A stretch of DNA of 21,145 bases from Entamoeba histolytica HM-1:IMSS (taxonomy: Eukaryota > Evosea > Mastigamoebida > Endamoebidae), in NCBI RefSeq assembly GCF_000208925.1, contig NW_001915123.1:1-21145 (forward strand), written 5' to 3'. The translations under genes were made by a program, and so were the position numbers. The first letter of the stretch is position 1; every line of letters starts with the position of its first letter. A model generated the notes under the pieces. That model was not told the origin of the DNA and ran no database searches. It worked only from the letters and a program-made list of their open reading frames with translations. Below, one piece after another: positions 8,200 to 16,441 of this stretch.

Positions 8200-9805
8200 T
8201 TAAATTGTTATAATTTTTTGATTTTGAGCTTTGAAATAACAATGATTTTTGAAATTAGAACGAATAGTTTGTAATGTTGACTTTTCAATCTTTTCTTTTA
8301 GTAAAGAAGTGATAAAAGAATCAGATAATTTATTTGAAACAGTTTCTATTAATGCATAAGCTTCATCAGCAGAAGTAGCTTTCATTAAATCACCTGAAAT
8401 AATAAATATAATTAATTAATAACACAAAACTAATAAAAATAAAAAGAAACAAACTTTTTAAGTACTTCAAATAATTAATTGCGATAATATATAAAACATC
8501 TTTTCCTTCATACAAATAATAGTCCCAAATACGTATAACTAACCTAACAGGAAAAACATCAATAAATAGGTCAGCAAACCAAGTAATAAAATAATTAAGT
8601 TCAAATCCGATTGAACTTAATTTATCATATAATATAGCTATTTCTATTTTAAATAAACGAGGAAAAATAAATAAAGCCTCTGGCATTTCAATATCTAAGA
8701 AATTACCAATAGAATATTTATCACTTCTTAATTGCCTTAACAGTGAAAATGCTACATCCTCACCAACAACACACAATAACAATCCACCAATTTTACAGAG
8801 TGATGGTGTTACTACACTTTCTATTTTTTTATTTCTTTCTTCATCACTTACTTCTATTGATTCATCTCCAATAGTCTCATCATATAAATAAGAAACAACT
8901 AATCTTTCTAATTTATATTTTCCTCTTCCTTCAATAAATACTCTATGGTCATTAAAAACATTAAGATTCATTCTAATTTCTTTTAATATTTCTGGACTAA
9001 TTCGTTTACTTCCTTCTGAAAATGATTTTAAATATTCTTCATGTACAGCTTTTGTTGATGTAGCATGAGTAAAACATTCCCACATTCTTGCTCGAACATT
9101 TGGGTTTAATACACTCAAGTGTTTTTTAACCCATTTTTGTTCTTTAGTAGTTGCGTTTTTCCATTGTCCAACAATAACAGACCATTTTACATTATCTGAA
9201 TGTCTTTCTTTACGTGGTGATTGATCAGGATATGGCACTTCAAAATTAAATGCATCATATGTATGTGTTTCATCAGTTTCTGGTTCTTCCTCAATATTTA
9301 ATAACTGCGCTTTTGCAAAATGTTTTAATTTTTCTGCATAGTCATATGGAGTCATTCCATTATTATCAATAGAAACAATAGATGCTCCATTTTGAATAAG
9401 ATATTTCACTACGCTTGGTTCTGCGCATGTCGTTGCTGCTGCAACATGAAGTGGTGTTTTACCTTCATTATCAAATGCATTTATATTAATACTAGCATTT
9501 TCTGAAATATTTTTATTTTCTTTTCTCATTGAATTTTCAACTATCATTTCAACTAAAATTAAATTATTGGTTCGTGCTGCTAAATGTAACGGTGTTTCTC
9601 CTTTTTCATTTTTTGCTCCACAAATACATCCTGCCGTTATAATCGCATGACATAAATCAATCACTTCGTAAGAATGAAGAGACAATATGATATGTAATAA
9701 AAGTGGCTCTTTTATTAAATCTCTATTTTTTTGTAATAACGTCCTCACAGTTTTAAGGTCACCTTTCTCTACTGCATTTTTCAATAGAGTGGTTTTTGGC
9801 TCCAT
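8200..9805 (-). CDS. Ankyrin-repeat TBC-domain protein, one intron, catalytic fingers absent
   Basis: TBC domains are GTPase-activating domains for Rab proteins. Exon 1 is 9805-8455 and exon 2 is 8393-8200, joined over a 61-nt intron (donor GTTTGTTT, acceptor TTTCAG), giving 514 residues. Ankyrin repeats occupy about residues 5-170, with KGETPLHLAAR, EGKTPLHVAAA and NGMTPYDYA as clear helices. The TBC domain runs from about 227 (LNPNVRARMWECF) to beyond 450, with WFADLFIDVFPVRLVIRIWD as the diagnostic C-terminal part. The IxxDxxR arginine-finger motif is IRMNLNV (277-283), so Asp is Asn and Arg is Val. The region where YxQ should stand reads VVTPSLCKIGG. It is therefore probably a non-catalytic Rab-binding or scaffold protein. 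Without splicing the frame would stop at 471 codons inside the domain. Confidence 0.88.
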
Positions 9806-9893
9806 TATTTTTATTCTCTTTTTTCTTGTTTTTTTCTCTTTTTCCTTTTTTTAGTTTTTTATTTGTTGTATAAACAAGTTTTTCTTATAAATA

Positions 9894-10244
9894 TTATAAA
9901 TTATTCTTCTGTTTGAAATCTGAGATATATCTCAATAATTGTCGTTTCATTTCTTCATTGATACCATCGTTTTCTACCAATAATTGAATTTCTTTTTCAG
10001 GATCATCAATTCCACATTCAACCCATTTCTCACTTTCTTCTCCTTTAATTAATACTTTAAGTATTAATTTCTCATTAATAATTTCATTTGGAATTGTCTG
10101 AACAGTAGTTGCATTATATTTTGCTTGTAATGAACTTAATTGATGACGAGCATTTTTGAGCATCATTTCTAAAGTATCAATTTGACTTTTAACTGAGTCA
10201 ATTTGGGTTTTTAATTCTTCTTTATTCACTTGTTCATGACTCAT
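9894..10244 (-). CDS. Small coiled-coil protein of unknown function
   Basis: I do not recognise this 116-residue protein. The ATG at 10244 (MSHEQVNKEE) is chosen because the frame's further extension starts only at a TTG. Residues about 8-46 (ELKTQIDSVKSQIDTLEMML...) form a clear heptad-type coiled coil. A linker (about 47-57) leads to a compact charged C-terminal half with LILKVLIKG, WVECGIDDPEKEIQLL and MKRQLLRYISDFKQ, suggesting a strand followed by helices. No signal peptide, membrane segment or lipidation motif is visible. It is packed head-to-tail between the ArfGAP gene (89 bp upstream) and the TBC gene (88 bp downstream). Prefoldin-like or trafficking-adaptor roles are conceivable, but nothing in the sequence decides this. 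Confidence 0.75.
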   Translation of the reverse strand: MSHEQVNKEELKTQIDSVKSQIDTLEMMLKNARHQLSSLQAKYNATTVQTIPNEIINEKLILKVLIKGEESEKWVECGIDDPEKEIQLLVENDGINEEMKRQLLRYISDFKQKNNL

Positions 10245-10333
10245 TAATAACAAATAACAATTTTAAAGATGGTTTTAATAATGAGATGAAACGAAAAAGA
10301 AAACAAAAAGAAAGTACACACATGATCTTTGCG

Positions 10334-10902
10334 TTAGAAAATAACACAACAAGAACAACAAGAACTTGACCTTCTTGATTGAATTTCATCTGGGTTGATT
10401 GCAGTTCCACCTCCAACAATGGGACGGTTATTATTTATTTCCATTCTTCTTGTTGGTCTCCAAGGTGGTGGTTCTATATATTCTTCTCCAGTTTCTTCAC
10501 AAGTCTTTCGTTTAAGAATTCTTCTATATGTATCAGCACTTTCACAATCATATTTAACACAATATGTTGGTGGATCAAAAGGATGAACCTCAAAATATTC
10601 TTTTGCTCTTTTATTTCCTCCAAGTTTCATCATTACTAATTGTTGTGGTTTAAAATTGTCTAATGTTAGTGATCTGACAAATGAAATATGAACGCCATAT
10701 GACCTATGAATACCAGCACAATTCATACACAAATAAACTCCATTATTTAAAGAACACCAGGTGGGGTTATTTTTACCACAATCAAAACATTTCTATCAAT
10801 AAGTATTTTTCATTGAAAATAAACTATTTTCCAAACTTGATTTTCTGGTTCTTCCATTTCTTTAGAGAAAAAAGAAGTTTGGTCAATTGGTTGTTGTGAC
10901 AT
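10334..10902 (-). CDS. Small ArfGAP with C-terminal CaaX and cysteine cluster
   Basis: ArfGAPs stimulate GTP hydrolysis by Arf GTPases in vesicle budding. Exon 1 is 10902-10837 and exon 2 is 10792-10334. The 44-nt intron has donor GTTTGG and acceptor TAG, giving 174 residues. The zinc finger is exactly C-x2-C-x16-C-x2-C: CFDC begins right after the splice junction (residues 24-27) and CMNC ends the motif (44-47). It is followed by GIHRSYGVHISFVRS, which contains the catalytic arginine, so the domain should be active. After about residue 135 the protein is short and polar, ending RRSSSCCSCCVIF. CVIF is a CaaX box with Phe at the last position, and extra cysteines nearby could be palmitoylated. 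It is transcribed divergently from eS25 across 162 bp. Confidence 0.9.
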
Positions 10903-10966
10903 ATTGATTGAAATTTTTTTAGTATTTTCTTTTTCAAAATAACACGTTAATTTTATTTTTTGTTAT

Positions 10967-11003
10967 TTAAACTATTTTTTATTAATTAAAATGAATAGTT
11001 TAA
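10967..11003. promoter_or_regulatory. Inverted repeat in the ArfGAP/eS25 divergent promoter
   Basis: Perfect 10-bp arms TTAAACTATT (10967-10976) and AATAGTTTAA (10994-11003) are separated by 17 bp and lie near the middle of the 162-bp divergent promoter. The left arm is part of a TATTTAAAC TATA-like match. The function is unknown; it could be a dimeric factor site or a chance match in AT-rich DNA. Confidence 0.35.
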
Positions 11004-11054
11004 TTATGATTAATATACAAAAAACAAAAAAAGGGTTTACAAAAGATCAAAGTA

Positions 11055-11060
11055 AATTCA
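11055..11060 (+). promoter_or_regulatory. AATTCA initiator of the eS25 gene
   Basis: AATTCA lies four bases before the eS25 ATG and matches the Entamoeba Inr consensus. It implies a 5' leader of about 5-10 nt, as is usual in this genus. Confidence 0.45.
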
Positions 11061-11064
11061 GACC

Positions 11065-11478
11065 ATGCCACCCAAGGACGCTAAGGGAAAAGGAGCTGCT
11101 TCAGGAAAGAAAGGTGCTTTAACTAAACCAAAAAAATCATCTGGAGGAAAAGCTCCAAAGAAATCATGGTCAAAGACCAAAGTCAAGGAAAAGTTAAACA
11201 ATGCTGTTTTATTTGATAAAGCTACCCTTGATAAATGTACCAAGGAAGTTCCATCAATGAAAGTTATTACACCAGCTGTTGTTGCTGATAGAATGAAAAT
11301 TACTTGTTCCCTTGCTAAAATTCTTCTTAAAGACCTTGAAAAGAAAGAATTAATCGTTCCAGTTAAAGTTGATAATCACATTTGGATCTATACTAGATCA
11401 GCTAAACACGCTGCTGCTGCCCCAACTGAAGCTGAAAAGAAACCAGCTAAGGGATCAAAGAAACAAGTTAAAGCTTAA
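11065..11478 (+). CDS. RPS25: 40S ribosomal protein eS25
   Basis: This is a component of the small ribosomal subunit head. The 137-residue protein starts MPPKDAKGKG. It has the basic N-terminal tail (about residues 1-40, Lys-rich) followed by the eS25 winged-helix core: VKEKLNNAVLFDKATLDKC, VPSMKVITPAVVADRMKI, SLAKILLKDLEKKELI, and VKVDNHIWIYTR. An Ala/Lys-rich tail (AAAAPTEAEKKPAKG) ends it; it is slightly longer than the human protein. Codon use differs from its neighbours, with more GCT, ACC and AAG codons. This fits strong expression rather than transfer. An initiator motif lies immediately upstream, and TAATTA/TAATTT words directly after the stop are the likely poly(A) signal. No intron is seen. 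Confidence 0.96.
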   Translation: MPPKDAKGKGAASGKKGALTKPKKSSGGKAPKKSWSKTKVKEKLNNAVLFDKATLDKCTKEVPSMKVITPAVVADRMKITCSLAKILLKDLEKKELIVPVKVDNHIWIYTRSAKHAAAAPTEAEKKPAKGSKKQVKA

Positions 11479-11590
11479 TTAATATATTGCTTTGAATTAA
11501 TTTTAATTAAAAATAAGGTTGGTTTCTTTTCATTAATTTATTATAATTAGGGTTTTTTATCTATGATTGAATCTCATTTTCTTTTGATTA

Positions 11591-12088
11591 ATGATTAATA
11601 TTTGTTGTTTTATTTTTTATTTTCTTTGTTGTTTTCTTCTTCCTCCTTTTAGAATAAAAATTCATTTTCATTATCAAATAAATGTTTGGTATTTAATACT
11701 TTCATCTACTCATTGGATTCCTCCTTATATGCCATGTTGTATTATTTGTTCTGAATTGTTATTTAACTTTAATTGGAATATTTTATTTCAACAACCACTT
11801 GGCTGTATTGTGTGGTTATTTATTTATGTCTTTATTCATGAAATTGGACATATTATAATATTATTATATCATGGGTATCCGTTTGAAATCAAACTTTCAT
11901 GTTATTCAGTATCTATTCATCATAACTGTAAAGATAGAGTCATTTATTCTTCAGGGATTATGTTTTTATATCTTTTCTTAAACATTACATCAATAATATC
12001 ATCTAATGACTATATAATAATTGGATTATTATTATGTTTAGTAGACTCTCTTCCATTAAAATGGATGGATGGATTTTATTGTTATTAA
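11591..12088 (+). CDS. Small M50-type (site-2-protease-like) membrane metalloprotease
   Basis: The 165-residue protein is strongly hydrophobic. HEIGH in VFIHEIGHIIILLYHG (about residues 84-99) is an HExxH zinc motif buried in a membrane helix. LVDSLPLKWMDGFY near the C-terminus matches the second M50 motif (N/DxxPxxxxDG), supplying the third metal ligand Asp. This pairing and order is that of S2P/M50B intramembrane proteases, which cleave membrane-bound regulators. An N-terminal helix (residues 3-20, FIFYFLCCFLL) and others around 74-90, 120-135 and 140-152 are likely membrane segments. It is short for the family, and the N-terminal part, poor in charge, could alternatively contain an unrecognised intron. 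It follows eS25 by 112 bp and ends only 15 bp before the convergent Ecdysoneless gene ends. Confidence 0.7.
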   Translation: MINICCFIFYFLCCFLLPPFRIKIHFHYQINVWYLILSSTHWIPPYMPCCIICSELLFNFNWNILFQQPLGCIVWLFIYVFIHEIGHIIILLYHGYPFEIKLSCYSVSIHHNCKDRVIYSSGIMFLYLFLNITSIISSNDYIIIGLLLCLVDSLPLKWMDGFYCY

Positions 12089-12103
12089 ACCAAGTTAAAT
12101 TAG

Positions 12104-13441
12104 TTATTTCACTGAATTACTAAATAAAGTTGACGCTGTTGCTGTAGTGTCTTGTTGAAGAGAGTCAGTTAGTGGAGTATCATTTATGTCTTTTGTTTGA
12201 TTTAAGACATTTGTTAATTGTTCCATCAACTGATCATTTTCTTCATCAGTTCCATCTTCACTTAATGATGGGCTTTTTAAGTCTTCTATAAATTCATCAA
12301 ATAATTCATCAAAAGTAGTTGTGTTTATATTTCCATTCGGTAGTAAGCCGTCTGATTTAGTGACAAATCCATTAATGTCTGAGTCTATTCCAATGACATC
12401 AGTAATATCATCTTTTAAAATACTTTCTAATTCATTTTGATCAAGTATTTGTTTATAGTCTTCTATCAAATCTTCTATTTTGAATTCGTTGATATTATCT
12501 TCAATTAAAGGAGATGATATTCGTTTTGACTCTTCAGACTGACAATATTCCTTGATTATTAGTAATCTAAAAGAAAGGAGAGGAACAAACAATCAAACGT
12601 CAAAAAGTTTAGTGTATTGAGGCATAAAATGGTATTGTGATGATTGTTGATTTAAATTAAGTAAATGAGTAAATCCAATAAGTATCATTTTACCTAATAT
12701 CTCTTGATATGATTGGGTTTCAGCATTTTGAAGTATATAATTATAATATCGATTAAATTGTAATGTTGTCATTTTAAGTTGACATTGTGATGATTTTTCA
12801 TAACTTAATGGAAACTGATCATTTAAAGTAATGTCATTATTAATGAATTTATTAATAATTATTCCAAAAAGTTCGTAATGAATATTAAGAAAATTAGCAA
12901 TTTGGATTGGTAATATTCCAATAGTATTATGAACAGAGAATAGTGAGGCACGTTTAGTTATAAGACTTAAAACTTTCTTTGTTATTTCTTTATTACAACA
13001 ATCATTTTGCATAAGAAATGGATTTGTATACGTTAGTTCATTAAAATAAATTGACCCATTTTTAATAAATACTTTATGTGAATCATTTTCAGGAGTAATG
13101 TAATTAGGAAGATATTCTGAACATTCTGCTAATATTATTTGACCATCCTCATCAAAAACTTCAAAAATTACATTATTATTTTTACTAAATTCAATCAATT
13201 TATTAATAACAAGCCATTCATCTTGTATTGAATGTTGAATATTAATTATTGACACTTTTTCTTTATACTCTTCATGTTCAATAAAATCCATAAAATAAAC
13301 AACGTCATGATCAACTTTCCATTCAATGAGGTTGTCATTATCTCCTTTTTTATAACAATGTATTTCAAGACAATTAACAATACTTTTACATTTTCTCTTA
13401 TTTTCAATAAGTTGGTTAAATGTTATATTCAATTCATTCAT
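12104..13441 (-). CDS. Ecdysoneless (ECD/SGT1) family protein, one intron
   Basis: ECD proteins act in cell-cycle control and pre-mRNA splicing in animals, and as SGT1 transcription regulators in fungi. This is not the kinetochore/HSP90 SGT1. Exon 1 is 13441-12599. Exon 2 starts at 12550 (or 12538) and ends at 12104, giving 429 (or 425) residues. Family hallmarks are IQDEWLVINKLIEFS, FEVFDEDGQIILAECSEYLPNYITPEN and KVFIKNGSIYFNE, matching the ECD 'DDEW...[23 protein letters not shown]' block. The C-terminal exon is acidic (DELFDEFIEDL), as in homologues. The intron donor is GTTTGATT. The first TAG (32 nt) would break the frame. The in-frame acceptors are AAG at 12551 (48-nt intron) or CAG at 12539 (60 nt), both after a TACTAAT branch-like motif. 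Without splicing, two frames (282 and 162 codons) would look like separate genes. Confidence 0.82.
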
Positions 13442-14069
13442 GTTTTTATTATTATTTTAGTTCTTTTTATTGATAAAATCGAAGGTAGCATGTCTGAAAC
13501 ACCACACAAACCCTAATACAATTCATGTTTTGACTCTCCTAGTTATTATCTGATTATGACAGTGTATTTTAATTAGAAATGTATTAGGTAAAGTTGCAAA
13601 GTGTGTAGCAAGATATTATGATAGAATATTACATGGTGTAATATAAGGAAGTACTAAAGTGTGGGTAAGACTAAAAGAAAATTAAACATAATAATATAAT
13701 GGGAATGAAATAGTCTTTTCTCTCATTCATAAAATAAAGAAAAAAGGAAAAAGAAAATGTTTAAAATTAAGATAGAAAATAAACAAAAGGAATAAAAAGA
13801 AGAAATAAGCAGAAGAAGTTTGAAACCCTTAATAAGAAGAAATAAAACAAAGAAGTGCTTTCCTCATTTTGCAAGAAAAAACATAAATGATAAGTTAAAC
13901 AAAAAGATTACTCTTTTTTAAACAAGCTAAGGGATAGAATTATTCTCCATTGAGCAAGGAAGAATAGATAAAATTCTATTTAACACTTAATTATCTAATT
14001 TTTAATTTCTCGTTCTTTTTACTGAGTAAAAAAACTATTACAATTATTTAATTTCAAATAAAAAATGGT
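13442..14069. other. Intergenic region between the ECD start and the C2 gene end
   Basis: This is 628 bp with no protein-like frame. It contains the ECD promoter at its left end and the 3' flank of the C2 gene at its right end. Purine-rich stretches at 13720-13850 resemble degraded A/G-rich repeat sequence, but I could not align them to the repeat at 4927-6880. No tRNA or other RNA gene was recognised. Confidence 0.45.
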
Positions 14070-16313
14070 TTAATGATGATATGGTTGATTAAATCCTTGT
14101 TGGGGTGCATACCCATATTGTTGTGGAGGTTGGTTCATTGGATTATTGTATTGGTTTCTTGGTACTTGCTGATAAGGATTATATCCTGGTTGATTTGGTG
14201 TATATCCATTTGGTGGGATATATTGAGGTTGTTGCATTTGAGGATTAATTCCATAGTTTGGTTGTTGTTGACTTCTTGGTGGAAGTTGAGGTGGTACTTG
14301 TGTATTTTGTTGACCTCTTGGTGGAAGTTGAGGTGGTACTTGTGTATTTTGTTGACCTCTTGGTGGAAGTTGAGGTGGTGCTTGAGAGTTTTGTTGACTT
14401 CTTGGTGATAATTGGGGTGGTTGGTTTCTTACAGGGAGCTGAGGGGGTTGGCTATATGTTTCATTTGTTTGTTGATTCACTTGATAAGGTATTTGAGAAG
14501 AACATGGAGGTTGTGCAGATTCAAAGTTTTGTGGAATCGGTTGTTGTTCATAACTTCTTTGAGGTACAGGTGGAATTGTTTGATCAATACCTGAGAGTGG
14601 TGGTTGTTGATTATTTATCATTTGATATGAACTTAATGGTCCAGTAGATGGTAATGGATTATAACCAATTTCTTGTGGTATTGGTTGAGAAGGTATTTGA
14701 GGTGGGAGTTGTTGTCTTGTTGAAAAAGGCATTTGACCAGGAAAGTTTGATATGTTTTGGTTATTACTTTCTTGTTGAACTTTTAACTGAGCTAATTGTT
14801 GAGGGCTTGGTTGTAAAGCAGCAAAGTCTTTATATTTCATTGGTTCCATGCCAACAACATATCCTTGTTGATGGGTAAGTGGGATATAACCACATTTATA
14901 ATTTAGTTGGTATTTTGACTTAGGTGTTTCTACACAAAAATTCTTTTTAGGTTTTGAAGGATTAGAAGGATTTTCTACTTCGAGAGAAATTCCTTCAATT
15001 GAAGGAATTTCAAACCCATTACTTTCAGATTGAATGGGAACATTACCAACAGGTTGTTCAATGTATTGAGGTGGGGGATTATTTATACAAGGTTGTAAAG
15101 GAATTTGTTCGATACCAACAGGGATATTATAGTAGTCCGGATTTATACTTCTCAAACGTTGGAGAAGAATACTCACTCTTCCACCATCATCTAAACTAAT
15201 ATTTAGAGTTGATTTTATTTCAACATTTGATAACCTAAATTTTCCTTTTCCAACGATTGCCCCTTCACGAGAGAATAATGCAGGGTTTTTATTTAAAATT
15301 TCAAGGTCACAAAAAGCACCTTCTTGATAAGTGATAAGATAAGATTGATTAAAAATGACAACTTCCTTTGGACAGTCAACATAATAAGTAGAATAAACAG
15401 AACCATTAAGAGTAAAACTACAATATGGATAAAATTTTTTTTGACCCATTAATGATAAATCAGAAGCAGAAAGGATAGTTAACAGATATTTTCCTTGATA
15501 ACTAACATTTTTAGGAATTAAACTAGTATTTAAATTCCAATAAATACTTCTTAAACAAGTAATATTTACATCAATTACTCCTGATGGTAATATTGGAGCA
15601 AGATATTCAATTGACTCAGTCTCAAATAAATCTGGAACTTCAAAAGTAGTTGTTCCTAATGAATATGATTTATCTCTACTTGGTTTAGCAAATACTTCAA
15701 ACTGAATTTGATCACCAACAGTAGTTTCAACATAAAGAATTTGATTAAGTAATGTATTTGTACAATCAGTTTTACCACTAGGAGTTATTGGAACTAGTGT
15801 TTGAATGTCAGTAGAATTACTCTTAACACTAACAGTAAACTGATATCCTTTAGAAGAGACTTTCTTTGATATTTTATAAAAACTATCAAGTAATCCATAG
15901 AGTTTATTGAATTTTAATTCCAATAACATTTTAGCATTTGGATCTATCATTTGTCTAGTAATTTGACAACCTCCAGAAATACATTTTGCAATGATATATA
16001 AATATCCTTTTACATCTATTTTTAGAATGTGATAAGTAGTTTCTCCATTATTCATTGCTGGTACTTTCCATTCTGCTTTTCCAAGTGGATCATCACTCCC
16101 AACTGTATCATGATCAAATACTTCAAATACTACAACCTCTCCGATGTTATATTTAACATCAAATTTCTTATTCCAAATTGGGTCAAGTGTACAATCAATA
16201 ATTTGTGTTTTTAACTTTTTACCTTCAGAGGTAAATACTACATATGGATCTGATGTATAAACATCTCCAATTTCTACATTTTTAGCACAAAATATGTTAA
16301 GTTCAATTTGCAT
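14070..16313 (-). CDS. C2-domain protein with Pro/Gln-rich SH3-ligand repeat tail
   Basis: C2 domains bind membranes, often with Ca2+. This single-exon protein has 747 residues. C2A (about 1-110) is canonical: SDPYVVF at 21-27 and FDHDTVGSDDPLG at 66-78 supply Ca2+-ligand aspartates (D17, D22, D67, D69, D75). Two further beta-rich segments (about 130-255 and 272-390) align as degenerate C2 domains without the acidic loops. Residues about 400-747 are Pro/Gln/Asn-rich and probably disordered. They contain four 14-residue tandem units (633-688) with the core PPQLPPR, a class II SH3 ligand (PxxPxR). More ligands lie at 581-586 (PPVPQR) and 624-629 (PQLPVR). It shares a 128-bp divergent promoter with the next gene. 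A membrane-to-actin or endocytic scaffold is a reasonable inference; the exact orthologue is unknown. Confidence 0.88.
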   Translation of the reverse strand: MQIELNIFCAKNVEIGDVYTSDPYVVFTSEGKKLKTQIIDCTLDPIWNKKFDVKYNIGEVVVFEVFDHDTVGSDDPLGKAEWKVPAMNNGETTYHILKIDVKGYLYIIAKCISGGCQITRQMIDPNAKMLLELKFNKLYGLLDSFYKISKKVSSKGYQFTVSVKSNSTDIQTLVPITPSGKTDCTNTLLNQILYVETTVGDQIQFEVFAKPSRDKSYSLGTTTFEVPDLFETESIEYLAPILPSGVIDVNITCLRSIYWNLNTSLIPKNVSYQGKYLLTILSASDLSLMGQKKFYPYCSFTLNGSVYSTYYVDCPKEVVIFNQSYLITYQEGAFCDLEILNKNPALFSREGAIVGKGKFRLSNVEIKSTLNISLDDGGRVSILLQRLRSINPDYYNIPVGIEQIPLQPCINNPPPQYIEQPVGNVPIQSESNGFEIPSIEGISLEVENPSNPSKPKKNFCVETPKSKYQLNYKCGYIPLTHQQGYVVGMEPMKYKDFAALQPSPQQLAQLKVQQESNNQNISNFPGQMPFSTRQQLPPQIPSQPIPQEIGYNPLPSTGPLSSYQMINNQQPPLSGIDQTIPPVPQRSYEQQPIPQNFESAQPPCSSQIPYQVNQQTNETYSQPPQLPVRNQPPQLSPRSQQNSQAPPQLPPRGQQNTQVPPQLPPRGQQNTQVPPQLPPRSQQQPNYGINPQMQQPQYIPPNGYTPNQPGYNPYQQVPRNQYNNPMNQPPQQYGYAPQQGFNQPYHH
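14250..14417 (-). repeat. Four-unit 42-bp tandem repeat inside the C2 gene
   Basis: Units of 42 bp encode 14 residues each with the core PPQLPPRGQQNTQV. The central two units are nearly identical in DNA, while the first (PPQLSPR) and last are diverged. The length is a multiple of three, so unit gain or loss keeps the frame. This is a likely length-polymorphic site. Confidence 0.85.
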
Positions 16314-16331
16314 GTAATCTATAAATTTTTT

Positions 16332-16337
16332 TAGTTC
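16332..16337 (-). promoter_or_regulatory. GAACTA box of the C2 gene
   Basis: On the minus strand GAACTA ends 18 nt upstream of the C2 ATG. It mirrors the GAACTA before the divergent gene at 16442. Confidence 0.5.
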
Positions 16338-16418
16338 TACAATGGAATAAATTGATATGAAGAAAAAAAACGAAAACGTTTAATTCCTCATTTAAAATTT
16401 TACAAATTAAAAAAAAAA

Positions 16419-16424
16419 GAACTA
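16419..16424 (+). promoter_or_regulatory. GAACTA box of the gene at 16442
   Basis: GAACTA ends 17 nt upstream of the ATG. A TTTAAA TATA-like word lies about 23 nt further upstream, in the TATA-GAAC-start order described for E. histolytica core promoters. Confidence 0.5.
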
Positions 16425-16441
16425 CAAATTAAAAAACAAAA

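Noticed and set aside
10379..10639. Plus-strand frames of 63-86 codons
   Set aside because: They lie opposite the ArfGAP exon, whose zinc finger and splice site are unmistakable.
12593..12595. Stop codon splitting the ECD gene into two genes
   Set aside because: It lies inside a GTTTGATT-type intron whose removal joins the frames, and ECD homologues have the acidic tail in one protein.
14073..14880. Several overlapping plus-strand frames with Val/Leu/Trp-rich repeats
   Set aside because: They are antisense shadows of the Pro/Gln-rich tandem repeat tail of the C2 protein.
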